A DNA stretch of 18,989 nucleotides from Minisyncoccota bacterium (GTDB taxonomy: Bacteria > Patescibacteriota > Minisyncoccia > Phycocordibacterales > GCA-2747955). The position numbers were made by a program, and so were the translations under genes. The notes beneath the pieces are model-generated. The model worked only from the letters and a program-made list of their open reading frames with translations, made no database searches and was not told the origin of the DNA. Shown here one piece after another: positions 6,556 through 12,823 of this stretch (positions within the stretch are counted from its first letter, which is position 1; each line of letters begins with the position of its first letter). Location of the stretch: positions 1 through 18,989 of the forward strand of contig CALLVB010000025.1 in the NCBI GenBank assembly GCA_938010795.1, given 5' to 3'.

Positions 6556-6990
6556 ATGAAGAAAAAGATGAATGAGATGAGAGGAAATAAAAATGTCCGG
6601 TTAGTGGTGATCTTACTACTTATTGTTATCCTGGCTGGAGTTTGGTACTTCAGTGATAATAAGATTGTTAAAAATACTGCATTAGTTGCAGGAGGAATTG
6701 CAGTTACCGCAGGAGCACTTGAGGTGGCAGATACTGATTTTGATCTGAAGACATTATTTGAGACGGGATCACTAAAAGAGTCCCTATTACAACGTGATGA
6801 GTCAGGAAATTTGTTAAATATTGGCATGATTTGTGATGCACAAGAGGCAGATTATTATGATTATAATTGTAGTGACTTTGTTACTCAAGAGGAAGCTCAA
6901 CGAGTGTATGAGCAATGTGGAACAGATGTTAATCGTCTAGATGGAGATAAAGACGGTATTGTTTGTGAAGCCCTTCCTTCTGGAGCTTAA
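6556..6990 (+). CDS. Membrane-anchored Excalibur calcium-binding protein
   Basis: A 144-aa protein with a basic cytosolic start (MKKKMNEMRGNKNVR), a strong transmembrane helix at 14-32 and a second hydrophobic, Gly/Ala-rich stretch at 41-57. The C-terminal domain at about 103-140 is an Excalibur domain: NCSDFVTQEEAQRVYEQC followed by the loop D129-G-D131-K-D133-G and C137-E138. C93, C105, C121 and C137 could form disulfides if the domain is outside. In other bacteria Excalibur domains are found on secreted proteins, often fused to SNase-type nucleases; here the secreted nuclease is a separate gene 1 kb away. The adjacent -10 supports this ATG. A terminator follows. Confidence 0.9.
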   Translation: MKKKMNEMRGNKNVRLVVILLLIVILAGVWYFSDNKIVKNTALVAGGIAVTAGALEVADTDFDLKTLFETGSLKESLLQRDESGNLLNIGMICDAQEADYYDYNCSDFVTQEEAQRVYEQCGTDVNRLDGDKDGIVCEALPSGA

Positions 6991-7005
6991 ATAAAATAAA
7001 AATAT

Positions 7006-7029
7006 AAAGAGGCGCGATGCGTCTTTTTT
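7006..7029 (+). terminator. Intrinsic terminator after the Excalibur gene
   Basis: AAAGA/TCTTT outer stem with an inner CGC/GCG around GAT, a GG bulge, then T6. It lies 15 nt after the stop. Confidence 0.75.
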
Positions 7030-7076
7030 ATTGGAATGTATTTTTTTAGAGCTGTGATTTATCCGTTAAAATAGCC

Positions 7077-7096
7077 TTTTACACACTTTATACACA
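7077..7096 (+). other. Two adjacent DnaA-box-like 9-mers in an AT-rich intergenic gap
   Basis: TTATACACA at 7088-7096 matches the DnaA box TTATNCACA exactly. TTTTACACA at 7077-7085 matches 8 of 9, same orientation, 11 bp apart. A partial third (TTATCCGTT) lies at 7059-7067. No dnaA or dnaN gene is nearby, so this is a note, not an origin call. Confidence 0.3.
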
Positions 7097-7099
7097 AGG

Positions 7100-7123
7100 A
7101 ATCACCAGAAACAGTGATTTTTT
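7100..7123 (+). terminator. Second terminator-like hairpin without an obvious upstream gene
   Basis: AATCAC/GTGATT stem, 8-nt loop, then a T run. It lies about 70 nt after the first terminator and could be a back-up terminator, the end of a very short RNA, or an attenuator before the gene at 7209. Confidence 0.5.
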
Positions 7124-7194
7124 GGATAATTTTTACTAAATCTAATTTTGCATAATTGTCAAATAAGTATATGATTGAACACATTGATTAGTAA

Positions 7195-7200
7195 TATAAA
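7195..7200 (+). promoter_or_regulatory. -10 element of the peptidoglycan-binding protein gene
   Basis: TATAAA ends 8 nt before the ATG at 7209. A TTGAAC at 7175 is only 14 bp upstream, too close for a good -35. The position fits the short-leader pattern of the window. Confidence 0.45.
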
Positions 7201-7208
7201 TCAGTTTT

Positions 7209-7745
7209 ATGAATAAATGGACTTGGTCAGTGGTAGGAGCGTTCGTGATCTGGGCTGTTATTTCATCTTTCTGGTATGTATGCGGAGTTAAAGGATTTTG
7301 CCAAGACACATCTGTAGAGATAACACCATCTACAATCTCAATTAACGAGAATGTTGATGATTCAGTTGCAGAACGTCCTAATGACAACGTAAGAGTTAAT
7401 ACAACACCAGTCACTACAAATCAAGTAACCGAAACGGTTACTCGAGAAAAAGTTGTGCAATGTGATGCGTACTTGGATACATACCTGCGGAGAGGATATA
7501 GCAACTCATCTGACGATATGCGTCGACTAGAAGATTTCTTGAATACATACGAAGATGAAGACTTAGTAGTTAACGGAGTATTTGATTCGAGTGATGAGAG
7601 GGCCGTAGAACGATTCCAAGAGAAATATCGATCAGAGGTATTAACTCCTTGGGGACTATCTGCACCAACCGGATACGTGTACAGAACAACACGTGACCAC
7701 ATTAACAAGCTCTACTGTGCATATGCCTCAGTAGAAAATAATTAA
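7209..7745 (+). CDS. Membrane-anchored protein with peptidoglycan-binding-like C-terminal domain
   Basis: A 178-aa envelope protein. A transmembrane segment at about 7-24 is followed by WYVCGVKGFC (22-31), a Cys-containing motif I associate with envelope proteins of Bacteroidetes and Patescibacteria. Residues 32-80 are a Thr/Asn/Val-rich, probably disordered spacer. The C-terminal domain (85-170) has the helical PG_binding_1 pattern: MRRLEDFLN, VVNGVFDSSDERAVERFQ, then LTPWGLSAPTGYVYRTTR and INKLYC. C85 and C170 bracket the domain and could pair. The same domain ends the giant protein at the right edge of the window. Probably it spans from membrane to wall. The helix-hairpin-helix protein gene follows closely; a joint role is inferred. 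Confidence 0.87.
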   Translation: MNKWTWSVVGAFVIWAVISSFWYVCGVKGFCQDTSVEITPSTISINENVDDSVAERPNDNVRVNTTPVTTNQVTETVTREKVVQCDAYLDTYLRRGYSNSSDDMRRLEDFLNTYEDEDLVVNGVFDSSDERAVERFQEKYRSEVLTPWGLSAPTGYVYRTTRDHINKLYCAYASVENN

Positions 7746-7784
7746 TTTAATTATGTTTAAGAATAGCGTATTTACAGACTACAC

Positions 7785-7793
7785 AGGCGGTGA
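7785..7793 (+). promoter_or_regulatory. Shine-Dalgarno sequence deciding an internal start
   Basis: AGGCGGTGA matches AGGAGGTGA at 8 of 9 positions and ends 4 nt before the ATG at 7798. It favours that start over the in-frame ATG at 7753, which has no such site. Confidence 0.6.
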
Positions 7794-7797
7794 AGCT

Positions 7798-8241
7798 ATG
7801 GGAGAAATCCTCATCATGCTTGTAGTTGCAGCAATCCTTGGATATCTACTACGATGGTTACAAAACCGATTTTGGGGATGTGAACACTGTGCAGAATCAG
7901 AGCTAGAAGCTGAAATTAAGAAGGTGCAAAAAGTAGCTCCAGCTGCAGTTGCTCCAGTAGCAACGATGATGCCAAAAGGTGTTAAAAAAGATGATCTTAA
8001 GATTGTTGAAGGTATTGGACCAAAAATTGAGGAACTTCTACACAACAACGGTATTAAGACATGGGAAGAACTTTCAAAGTCTACAAAGCAACGACTTGAA
8101 AATATTCTACGAAATGCAGGAGATCGATTTCGAATGCATGATCCATCAACATGGCCAGAGCAAGCAATGCTTGCAGATGAAGGTAAGTGGGATGAATTAG
8201 AAGAATATCAAGACTTCCTTAATGGAGGAAAGGCACGATAA
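7798..8241 (+). CDS. Membrane-anchored helix-hairpin-helix protein
   Basis: A 147-aa protein from ATG 7798; an in-frame ATG at 7753 would add 15 residues before the membrane helix. The internal start is preferred for its Shine-Dalgarno sequence and because the hydrophobic helix (MGEILIMLVVAAILGYLL) then begins the protein. However, an AATAAT at 7737-7742, 10 nt before 7753, could serve a near-leaderless longer form. After the helix comes GCEHC, then an Ala/Val/Pro linker. The C-terminal domain starts DDLKIVEGIGPKIEELL, a helix-hairpin-helix, followed by MHDPSTWPEQA and GKWDELEEYQDFLNGG. I recognise this whole domain from the ends of Bacteroidetes OmpA-type and Patescibacterial envelope proteins; its role is unknown, although helix-hairpin-helix motifs usually bind DNA. 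A strong terminator follows. Confidence 0.85.
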   Translation: MGEILIMLVVAAILGYLLRWLQNRFWGCEHCAESELEAEIKKVQKVAPAAVAPVATMMPKGVKKDDLKIVEGIGPKIEELLHNNGIKTWEELSKSTKQRLENILRNAGDRFRMHDPSTWPEQAMLADEGKWDELEEYQDFLNGGKAR

Positions 8242-8260
8242 CTCTTTATCTGTCTAAAAT

Positions 8261-8288
8261 AAAAAAGTGGGTATATACCTGCTTTTTT
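8261..8288 (+). terminator. Intrinsic terminator after the helix-hairpin-helix gene
   Basis: A6-G / C-T6 outer stem with inner GGGTA/TACC pairing, two G-T wobbles and a short AT loop. It lies 20 nt after the stop. Confidence 0.8.
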
Positions 8289-8302
8289 ATTATCTAATTC
8301 TG

Positions 8303-8308
8303 TATAAT
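8303..8308 (+). promoter_or_regulatory. -10 TATAAT of the methyltransferase gene
   Basis: A perfect TATAAT ends 7 nt before the ATG at 8316, so transcription should begin at or one base before the start codon. No good -35 is seen. Confidence 0.6.
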
Positions 8309-8315
8309 ACCCAGC

Positions 8316-8948
8316 ATGTACGGTATTGATATATCAAAACAAAGATTTGACGAACAAGATAAACAAATTATTCAACACGTTCTCTCTGGTGAGTGGAAAG
8401 TAAAAAGATGTCTTATTTTGGGAAGTGGAGAGGGGAGAATAGGTGTGGTATTAGCCTTGTTCGGATTTGAAGTGGTTTGTATTGATATTGATGATTATTC
8501 AAATTATTACCAACAGGTAAATAGAGTATTTGACCTTAAAAAACCTATAGTGTTCATTCAACAGTCTATGAAGGATGTACAGAAGTCTGAAGATATACAT
8601 GGATTTACATTGGTGTTGGCTCAGCGTGTGCTGCACTATTTACCATACTATGAGATCAGGAAACTTCTCGAAACATTACCTAAGGTAATGGCAAAAAAGT
8701 CATCTTTGTATGTTGCTGTATCTTGTGTAGATTCTGCTATGGGTGACGGGTATGAAGGTAAACAATTACCAGTAGAAGAAAGATTTCATACACTCTCAGA
8801 TGAAATGAAAGAAAGATTCTCTCTGTCTGTACCAGTGTGCCTTTTTTCTCTTAAAGATTTCAAGACCCTTATGAAGAAAACTCAATTTACTAAAAAGAAG
8901 TTATACCAGACCGCATTTAGAAACATTAAGGGAATGTATCAACTCTGA
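8316..8948 (+). CDS. Class I SAM-dependent methyltransferase
   Basis: A 210-aa Rossmann-fold methyltransferase, probably cytosolic. Motif I is LILGSGEGR (33-41), beta-2 ends in the acidic CIDID (55-59) expected to hold the SAM ribose hydroxyls, and the motif IV region is LVLAQRVLHYLP (99-110), the usual 'no good aromatic/His pocket' form of small-molecule enzymes. The C-terminal half (SLKDFKTLMKKTQFTKKKLY) is basic. The substrate cannot be read. The TGA stop is followed immediately by an in-frame TAA, and the -10 of the next gene overlaps this end. The ATG is fixed by the adjacent TATAAT. Confidence 0.88.
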   Translation: MYGIDISKQRFDEQDKQIIQHVLSGEWKVKRCLILGSGEGRIGVVLALFGFEVVCIDIDDYSNYYQQVNRVFDLKKPIVFIQQSMKDVQKSEDIHGFTLVLAQRVLHYLPYYEIRKLLETLPKVMAKKSSLYVAVSCVDSAMGDGYEGKQLPVEERFHTLSDEMKERFSLSVPVCLFSLKDFKTLMKKTQFTKKKLYQTAFRNIKGMYQL

Positions 8949-8954
8949 TAAAAT
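8926..8954 (+). promoter_or_regulatory. Promoter of the DUF4153 gene within the end of the methyltransferase gene
   Basis: TAAAAT (8949-8954, 5/6) with TTAAGG (8926-8931) 17 bp upstream. The hexamer ends 6 nt before the ATG at 8961, predicting that the A of ATG is +1. Confidence 0.5.
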
Positions 8955-8960
8955 AACTAG

Positions 8961-10793
8961 ATGTTTAAAACAATTAAAGAAAAATTAAGCTGGAAATCAC
9001 TAGAGGAGAGTATAAGTCTCATAACACAGCGTTTTCCACTCTCGGTGATTGCACTTGTGGTGTCATTTATCTTGAGCTCAGTATTGTTGCACGGAGACTT
9101 CTTCATGAACGACTACCAGTTGGTAGTAATGGCTAAGACGACATTGACGTTCCTTTTTGTAGCATTATTAGCGTATGCAATTGCTCTTGCGGGTGAATCA
9201 TATACAACCGAAAATAATGTGAGACGTATTTGGGCAACAATAGTAGTGATCATGTGTGGTGTCTTGTATTATTTATATATCCCAGAAGTCTTCGATTCAG
9301 CACCAACTGATGTTCTGTTTACCATGTTCGGAATATTGTTTCTTGTTTTTGTTGCTTCCTTTAGTGCACGGTTTATTAACCTCTTTAGAACAAAGAAGTA
9401 TTCAGACACTCCATTTTATTTATTTGTAATCAATCAGATGTTAGCAATGCTCGAAGGGTTTTTCGTAGCATTCTTTCTTTTTCTTCTTGGTGCAGCAACA
9501 CTAGGTTCTATAGATGTACTCTTTTCGTTATCTATTGATGGTAAGCTCTATGCACAGTGGTGGATTTTTGCTGCGCTCATAGTTGGCCCGCTATATTTCT
9601 TAGCACATGTCCCAACTACCGTACAAGAAGATAAAATCTCGTTACAAACATTTGGTAAGTTTCTTCGTTTTATAATTGTGTACGTTGCATTACCGTTTAT
9701 TGGAATTTATTTTGTAATTCTGTACACATACTCATCTAAAGTTCTTATTAATTTTACTCAGTGGCCTGAGGGTATTGTTTCGTGGCTTGTGATCATGTTC
9801 TCATTTTTTGGTTTCGTGACATACTTTTTGTCATATCATGTCAGGGAAGAGAGGGTCGTCTCTTTTTTCCGTCGTTGGTTCCCATATGTACTTGCACCAC
9901 AAGTTCTTATGTTGTTTTATGCAATAGGACTCAGGGTCGCGCAACACGGCATTACCATTAATAGGTATTTTGTAATCGCATTTGGGGTTTGGATTGCATT
10001 CTTGTGTGTATATTATATTTTTTCAAAAACCAAAACACTTTTTGCCCTTCCTGCTTCATTGTTTGTTGCTCTTATTATTGTTCTTATTGGGCCATGGGGT
10101 GTATTTGCTACCTCGGAGAGATCGCAACTATCACGTTTGAATAATCTATTTGTTGAACATCAAGTTATTCAAGATAAAACTATTGTTCCGTTAACAAATG
10201 AGACATTGAAGAATATTTCCGATACTGACCAAGAATCGATGATATCTATTATCAGATATGTCTGTAGTAATCATGGTTGTCCGGCATTAATACCTGTTTT
10301 AGGTTCTGATTATAACGAAGCGGTGGGGGAGGCTACTGACCAGTACGTCCAAGCCTCCGGTATTATTGATCATGTTGGTCTTCCTTCATATGTCACTATA
10401 GTGCGAGAAGAGGCAGTTAACAAAGAAAAGAGGATCGTTTCTTTATTCGCAACTTCAGACGGTTTTGTTATTGATACGGTCAATACAGAATCACTCACCT
10501 TAGTTATGAGTTATGCTGACTTTAAAACACCATTTGGTGTTTCAGCAACTGATCGAGTAATTATTAATTACAGTAAAGGCGACATTCAAAAGAGTGAAGA
10601 TATTACAGATCAAGTACAAAAAGTTGCGCTGTCTCTTCCAACAAATGGATTCTTTCCAGAGAATCAGCCCTCACCAGAAAAGATACTATTTGGTGATGGG
10701 ACTTTATACATAACTGGCATGAGTGCAGAAATCCAAGATTCTTCTGTAAAAAAATTCATGAATATTGAGGGATTTATTGTCGTCAATCAATAG
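8961..10793 (+). CDS. DUF4153 multispanning membrane protein with soluble C-terminal domain
   Basis: A 610-aa protein. Residues about 25-385 hold roughly eleven hydrophobic segments, and the region from YVALPFIGIYFVILYTYSSK through ITINRYFV to IGPWGVFATSERSQLSRL follows the pattern I recall for DUF4153, a family of unknown function. After residue 385 about 225 soluble residues follow: a helical start, a close Cys pair (VCSNHGC, near 435-440), then mostly beta-type sequence. With the helix count uncertain, the side of the membrane cannot be fixed; the Cys pair would suit an outside location. It follows the methyltransferase after 12 nt but has its own -10. Its terminator is shared with the cold-shock gene. 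Confidence 0.82.
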   Translation: MFKTIKEKLSWKSLEESISLITQRFPLSVIALVVSFILSSVLLHGDFFMNDYQLVVMAKTTLTFLFVALLAYAIALAGESYTTENNVRRIWATIVVIMCGVLYYLYIPEVFDSAPTDVLFTMFGILFLVFVASFSARFINLFRTKKYSDTPFYLFVINQMLAMLEGFFVAFFLFLLGAATLGSIDVLFSLSIDGKLYAQWWIFAALIVGPLYFLAHVPTTVQEDKISLQTFGKFLRFIIVYVALPFIGIYFVILYTYSSKVLINFTQWPEGIVSWLVIMFSFFGFVTYFLSYHVREERVVSFFRRWFPYVLAPQVLMLFYAIGLRVAQHGITINRYFVIAFGVWIAFLCVYYIFSKTKTLFALPASLFVALIIVLIGPWGVFATSERSQLSRLNNLFVEHQVIQDKTIVPLTNETLKNISDTDQESMISIIRYVCSNHGCPALIPVLGSDYNEAVGEATDQYVQASGIIDHVGLPSYVTIVREEAVNKEKRIVSLFATSDGFVIDTVNTESLTLVMSYADFKTPFGVSATDRVIINYSKGDIQKSEDITDQVQKVALSLPTNGFFPENQPSPEKILFGDGTLYITGMSAEIQDSSVKKFMNIEGFIVVNQ

Positions 10794-10800
10794 TAGTTAT

Positions 10801-10836
10801 AAATAAAAAGCGAGCCGTACGGCTCGCTTTTTATTT
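10801..10836. terminator. Perfect 36-nt palindromic bidirectional terminator
   Basis: Two 18-nt arms are exact reverse complements: AAATAAAAAGCGAGCC and its complement around a GTAC centre. The GC-rich core flanked by A and T runs ends transcription both ways, for the DUF4153 gene (+) and the cold-shock gene (-). Confidence 0.95.
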
Positions 10837-10845
10837 GTGCGTAGA

Positions 10846-11040
10846 TTACGCAGCAGTAACGTTTACAGCGTTAAGACCTTTTGGTCCTTCTTCTACATCA
10901 AATGATACAGTTTGTCCCTCTGTAAGAGAGTGCCAGTCTGTACATTCGTTCATGTGGAAGAAAAGATCTTTTTCTTCTCCTTCTCGAGAGATGAATCCGA
11001 ATCCTTTGTCTGTAATTCTTGCGATTGTTCCTTGTGTCAT
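10846..11040 (-). CDS. Cold-shock protein (CspA family)
   Basis: A 64-aa single OB-fold cold-shock domain that binds single-stranded RNA or DNA in the cytosol. RNP1 appears as KGFGFI and RNP2 as DLFFH (usually VFVH), and the end LNAVNV matches the family. The frame stays open 21 codons upstream, but family length and the standard MxxGTI start select the ATG at 11040. No Shine-Dalgarno sequence is visible. Upstream, a TATAGT on the minus strand (plus coordinates 11080-11085) and a small TTGGT/ACCAA hairpin (11057-11071) suggest a leader of about 33 nt, which would fit post-transcriptional control as in other csp genes; this part is weak. It ends at the large palindromic terminator. Confidence 0.95.
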   Translation of the reverse strand: MTQGTIARITDKGFGFISREGEEKDLFFHMNECTDWHSLTEGQTVSFDVEEGPKGLNAVNVTAA

Positions 11041-11174
11041 AGTTCTTATGATTAGGTTGGTAATGTACCAAAACGAAATACTATAAAAACGACCTCCGAA
11101 CACTCTACAGCTCTATATTGATGTCTGCACTGTACCATGTTATGTACGTAAAAGATATAGTGCTATGTTTGAAT

Positions 11175-11651
11175 TTATTCAACAAGGATAGGATCTTCGT
11201 CTGGGAATATCTTATTCGTGATAATTGAATCTTCAAGCCACTTCTTTCTTTTTTCAAGAGGTAGGGGAAGCATACACTTGTTTATATAGCTTTGTTTGAT
11301 TAATCCTGTTGCATGTTGTGGTGGAGCAATGAAAGTGTAAATAGGTTCTGAATATTTTTTATCAAAAGATTTTGAGACATTAACTAACTCGTAACCAACT
11401 TCGCGTTTTAGTAACGCATCGAGTCCCACAGGTGAGACAGAGATAATATTCCCGTAAATCCTTGATCCAACACGAGGTTGGATATTTAAAAAAACCCATT
11501 TACCGTAATTGAGGTTGAAGATACGCTCATAATTATGTAGGTAGGTAAAACCACAGTCTGTATGTGCACCCACACTTACCGTATGAGATTCTTCATTCAT
11601 GAGTGATCCATATCCAAATACTAAGTATGTCTCTTGATTTGGTATTTCCAT
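11175..11651 (-). CDS. Gamma-glutamylcyclotransferase-like (GGCT/AIG2 fold) protein
   Basis: A 158-aa protein with the BtrG/GGCT fold, enzymes that cyclise gamma-glutamyl amines to 5-oxoproline. The N-terminal strand and substrate loop are YLVFGYGSLMN (9-19). The expected catalytic glutamate is E84 in LLKREVGYELV. The C-terminal part (MLPLPLEKRKKWLEDS) is family-variable. The frame is open to an upstream ATG at 11699, but that would overlap the divergent kinase start and contain this gene's own TATAAT. The ATG at 11651, 6 nt from the -10, gives the family's normal start just before YLVFGYG. The real substrate is unknown; many members act on other gamma-glutamyl compounds. Confidence 0.85.
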   Translation of the reverse strand: MEIPNQETYLVFGYGSLMNEESHTVSVGAHTDCGFTYLHNYERIFNLNYGKWVFLNIQPRVGSRIYGNIISVSPVGLDALLKREVGYELVNVSKSFDKKYSEPIYTFIAPPQHATGLIKQSYINKCMLPLPLEKRKKWLEDSIITNKIFPDEDPILVE

Positions 11652-11657
11652 TAATGG

Positions 11658-11666
11658 ATTATAACA
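11658..11666 (-). promoter_or_regulatory. Extended -10 promoter (TGTTATAAT) of the GGCT-like gene
   Basis: A perfect extended -10 on the minus strand. The hexamer ends 6 nt before the ATG at 11651, so the mRNA should be leaderless. This fixes the start codon. Confidence 0.7.
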
Positions 11667-11677
11667 AATGATGTTGA

Positions 11678-11683
11678 TAGAAT
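11678..11683 (+). promoter_or_regulatory. -10 element (TAGAAT) of the kinase gene
   Basis: TAGAAT (5/6) ends 6 nt before the ATG at 11690. It lies only 11 bp from the extended -10 of the divergent gene, so the two promoters overlap and may exclude each other. No clear -35. Confidence 0.5.
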
Positions 11684-11689
11684 GATGAA

Positions 11690-12697
11690 ATGATTCCACC
11701 TAGTGTATTACAGGCATACTCGTTAGATCCAGAGCAGGTTACAATTACACCAATCGCAATTGGTTTAATCCATCAGACATATAAAGTTGTTGCACATGAT
11801 AAGAAATATATTGTTCAATCACTCAATAGTTTTTTAGCCTCACCTGGAATAACGGATGACATGAATTCCGTCACTCAACATATGTTAGGCAAAGGTCTTG
11901 CTGCACCAGAAGTAGCTATGAATAAAGACCAAAGGTTGCTTACAGTAATAGAGGGACTGACATGGAGAGCTCAAACTTATTTAGGTGGAAAGAGTTACGA
12001 AGTGATTACAACGAGCCAGATGGCGTATGAGGCAGGGAAACAACTAGGTATTTTTCACAGAGAATTACAAGACTTAGACTATTTTTTTAAGAGTACTCGA
12101 CCTAATCATCCGACAGCAGCATATATTAAAACACTACATGAACATATAGGGAGTGAGCCAGAGTTGAGGTCGAAAGTTTCTTCTGAGGTTACATACATAC
12201 AAGAAAGAGTTTCTGATTTATTATTGCCAAATAATCTACCGCAAAGGGTAATACACGGTGATCCAAAGATTTCTAACTTTTTATTTAACGATAATGATGC
12301 TTTTGCGATAATTGATTTAGATACTTGTTCAAGAGGTTCGGTATTGTTTGATCTGGGTGATGCGTTTAGGTCATGGTGTGGTTTAGAAGAGGATAATCAA
12401 GACAATACGTTCAATATCGAATATTTTGAAGCAGGACTCAGAGGTTATTTCTCTGAACATTCATTACATAAGCAAGAAATTCATCTCATTCCGCAGTCTA
12501 TTGAACTTATAACTCTCGAGCTTGCAACTCGTTTTTGTAATGATTATTTTGCTGACAGCTATTTTGGATATTCTCAAGAGAGATATTCATCCCGCAGGGA
12601 ACACAATCTAGCACGCATGAGAGGACAAATAGCACAACATAAGAGTATTGTTGCACAAAGAGACATAATTGAGAGAATTATGAAGAAGTATTTATAA
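11690..12697 (+). CDS. NahK-like phosphotransferase (N-acetylhexosamine kinase / APH fold)
   Basis: A 335-aa cytosolic kinase of the aminoglycoside phosphotransferase fold. The N-lobe has GLIHQTYKV (25-33) and YIVQSLN (40-46), where K/Q-type residues line the ATP site. The catalytic loop is VIHGDPKISNFLF (187-199), with base D191 and N196. The metal site is IIDLDT (207-212), followed by the RGSVLFDLGDAFRSW segment. The last two stretches closely follow N-acetylhexosamine 1-kinase (NahK), which phosphorylates GlcNAc and GalNAc for salvage, so an amino-sugar substrate is more likely than an antibiotic. Homoserine or choline kinase-like specificity is not excluded. The adjacent -10 supports this ATG. 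The gene overlaps no other real frame. Confidence 0.88.
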   Translation: MIPPSVLQAYSLDPEQVTITPIAIGLIHQTYKVVAHDKKYIVQSLNSFLASPGITDDMNSVTQHMLGKGLAAPEVAMNKDQRLLTVIEGLTWRAQTYLGGKSYEVITTSQMAYEAGKQLGIFHRELQDLDYFFKSTRPNHPTAAYIKTLHEHIGSEPELRSKVSSEVTYIQERVSDLLLPNNLPQRVIHGDPKISNFLFNDNDAFAIIDLDTCSRGSVLFDLGDAFRSWCGLEEDNQDNTFNIEYFEAGLRGYFSEHSLHKQEIHLIPQSIELITLELATRFCNDYFADSYFGYSQERYSSRREHNLARMRGQIAQHKSIVAQRDIIERIMKKYL

Positions 12698-12732
12698 AGT
12701 AATAAGTACTGAAAATTTTACATAGAAAGAAA

Positions 12733-12741
12733 TGATATAAA
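12733..12741 (+). promoter_or_regulatory. Possible extended -10 of the giant surface-protein gene
   Basis: TGATATAAA matches TGnTATAAT at all but the last base. A TTTACA at 12717-12722 is only 13 bp upstream, too close for a normal -35. A start near 12748 would give a leader of about 160 nt. Confidence 0.35.
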
Positions 12742-12754
12742 TCTGAATGCTGTT

Positions 12755-12775
12755 GTTGTGTACGCGTTACGCAAC
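12755..12775 (+). other. Hairpin at the 5' end of the giant gene's predicted leader
   Basis: GTTGTGTA and TACGCAAC pair over 8 bp (one G-T) around CGCGT. It could be a weak terminator for the kinase gene (followed by ATATTTT) or a 5' stabilising hairpin of the next transcript. Confidence 0.5.
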
Positions 12776-12823
12776 ATATTTTAGAAGTTGTCATTATGGA
12801 TAACTATTGAGGAGAATAAAGAT

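Noticed and set aside
7030..7208. Chromosomal replication origin
   Set aside because: Only two good DnaA-box matches, and no dnaA, dnaN, rpmH or similar genes in the window; skew could not be computed.
8946..8951. TGA read as glycine (genetic code 25)
   Set aside because: The TGA is followed at once by TAA so it is not decisive alone, but no long frame here contains an internal TGA, which such a code would produce often.
11041..11103. N-terminal extension of the cold-shock protein
   Set aside because: Cold-shock proteins of this type are about 65 aa and begin just before the first strand; the extension resembles nothing and lies in the probable leader.
11652..11699. Longer GGCT-like protein starting at 11699
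   Set aside because: It would overlap the divergent kinase start and include this gene's own extended -10.
11690..12697. Aminoglycoside resistance phosphotransferase
   Set aside because: The catalytic and metal-site segments (DPKISN, IIDLDT, FDLGDAFR) follow the NahK sugar-kinase type, not antibiotic-modifying enzymes.
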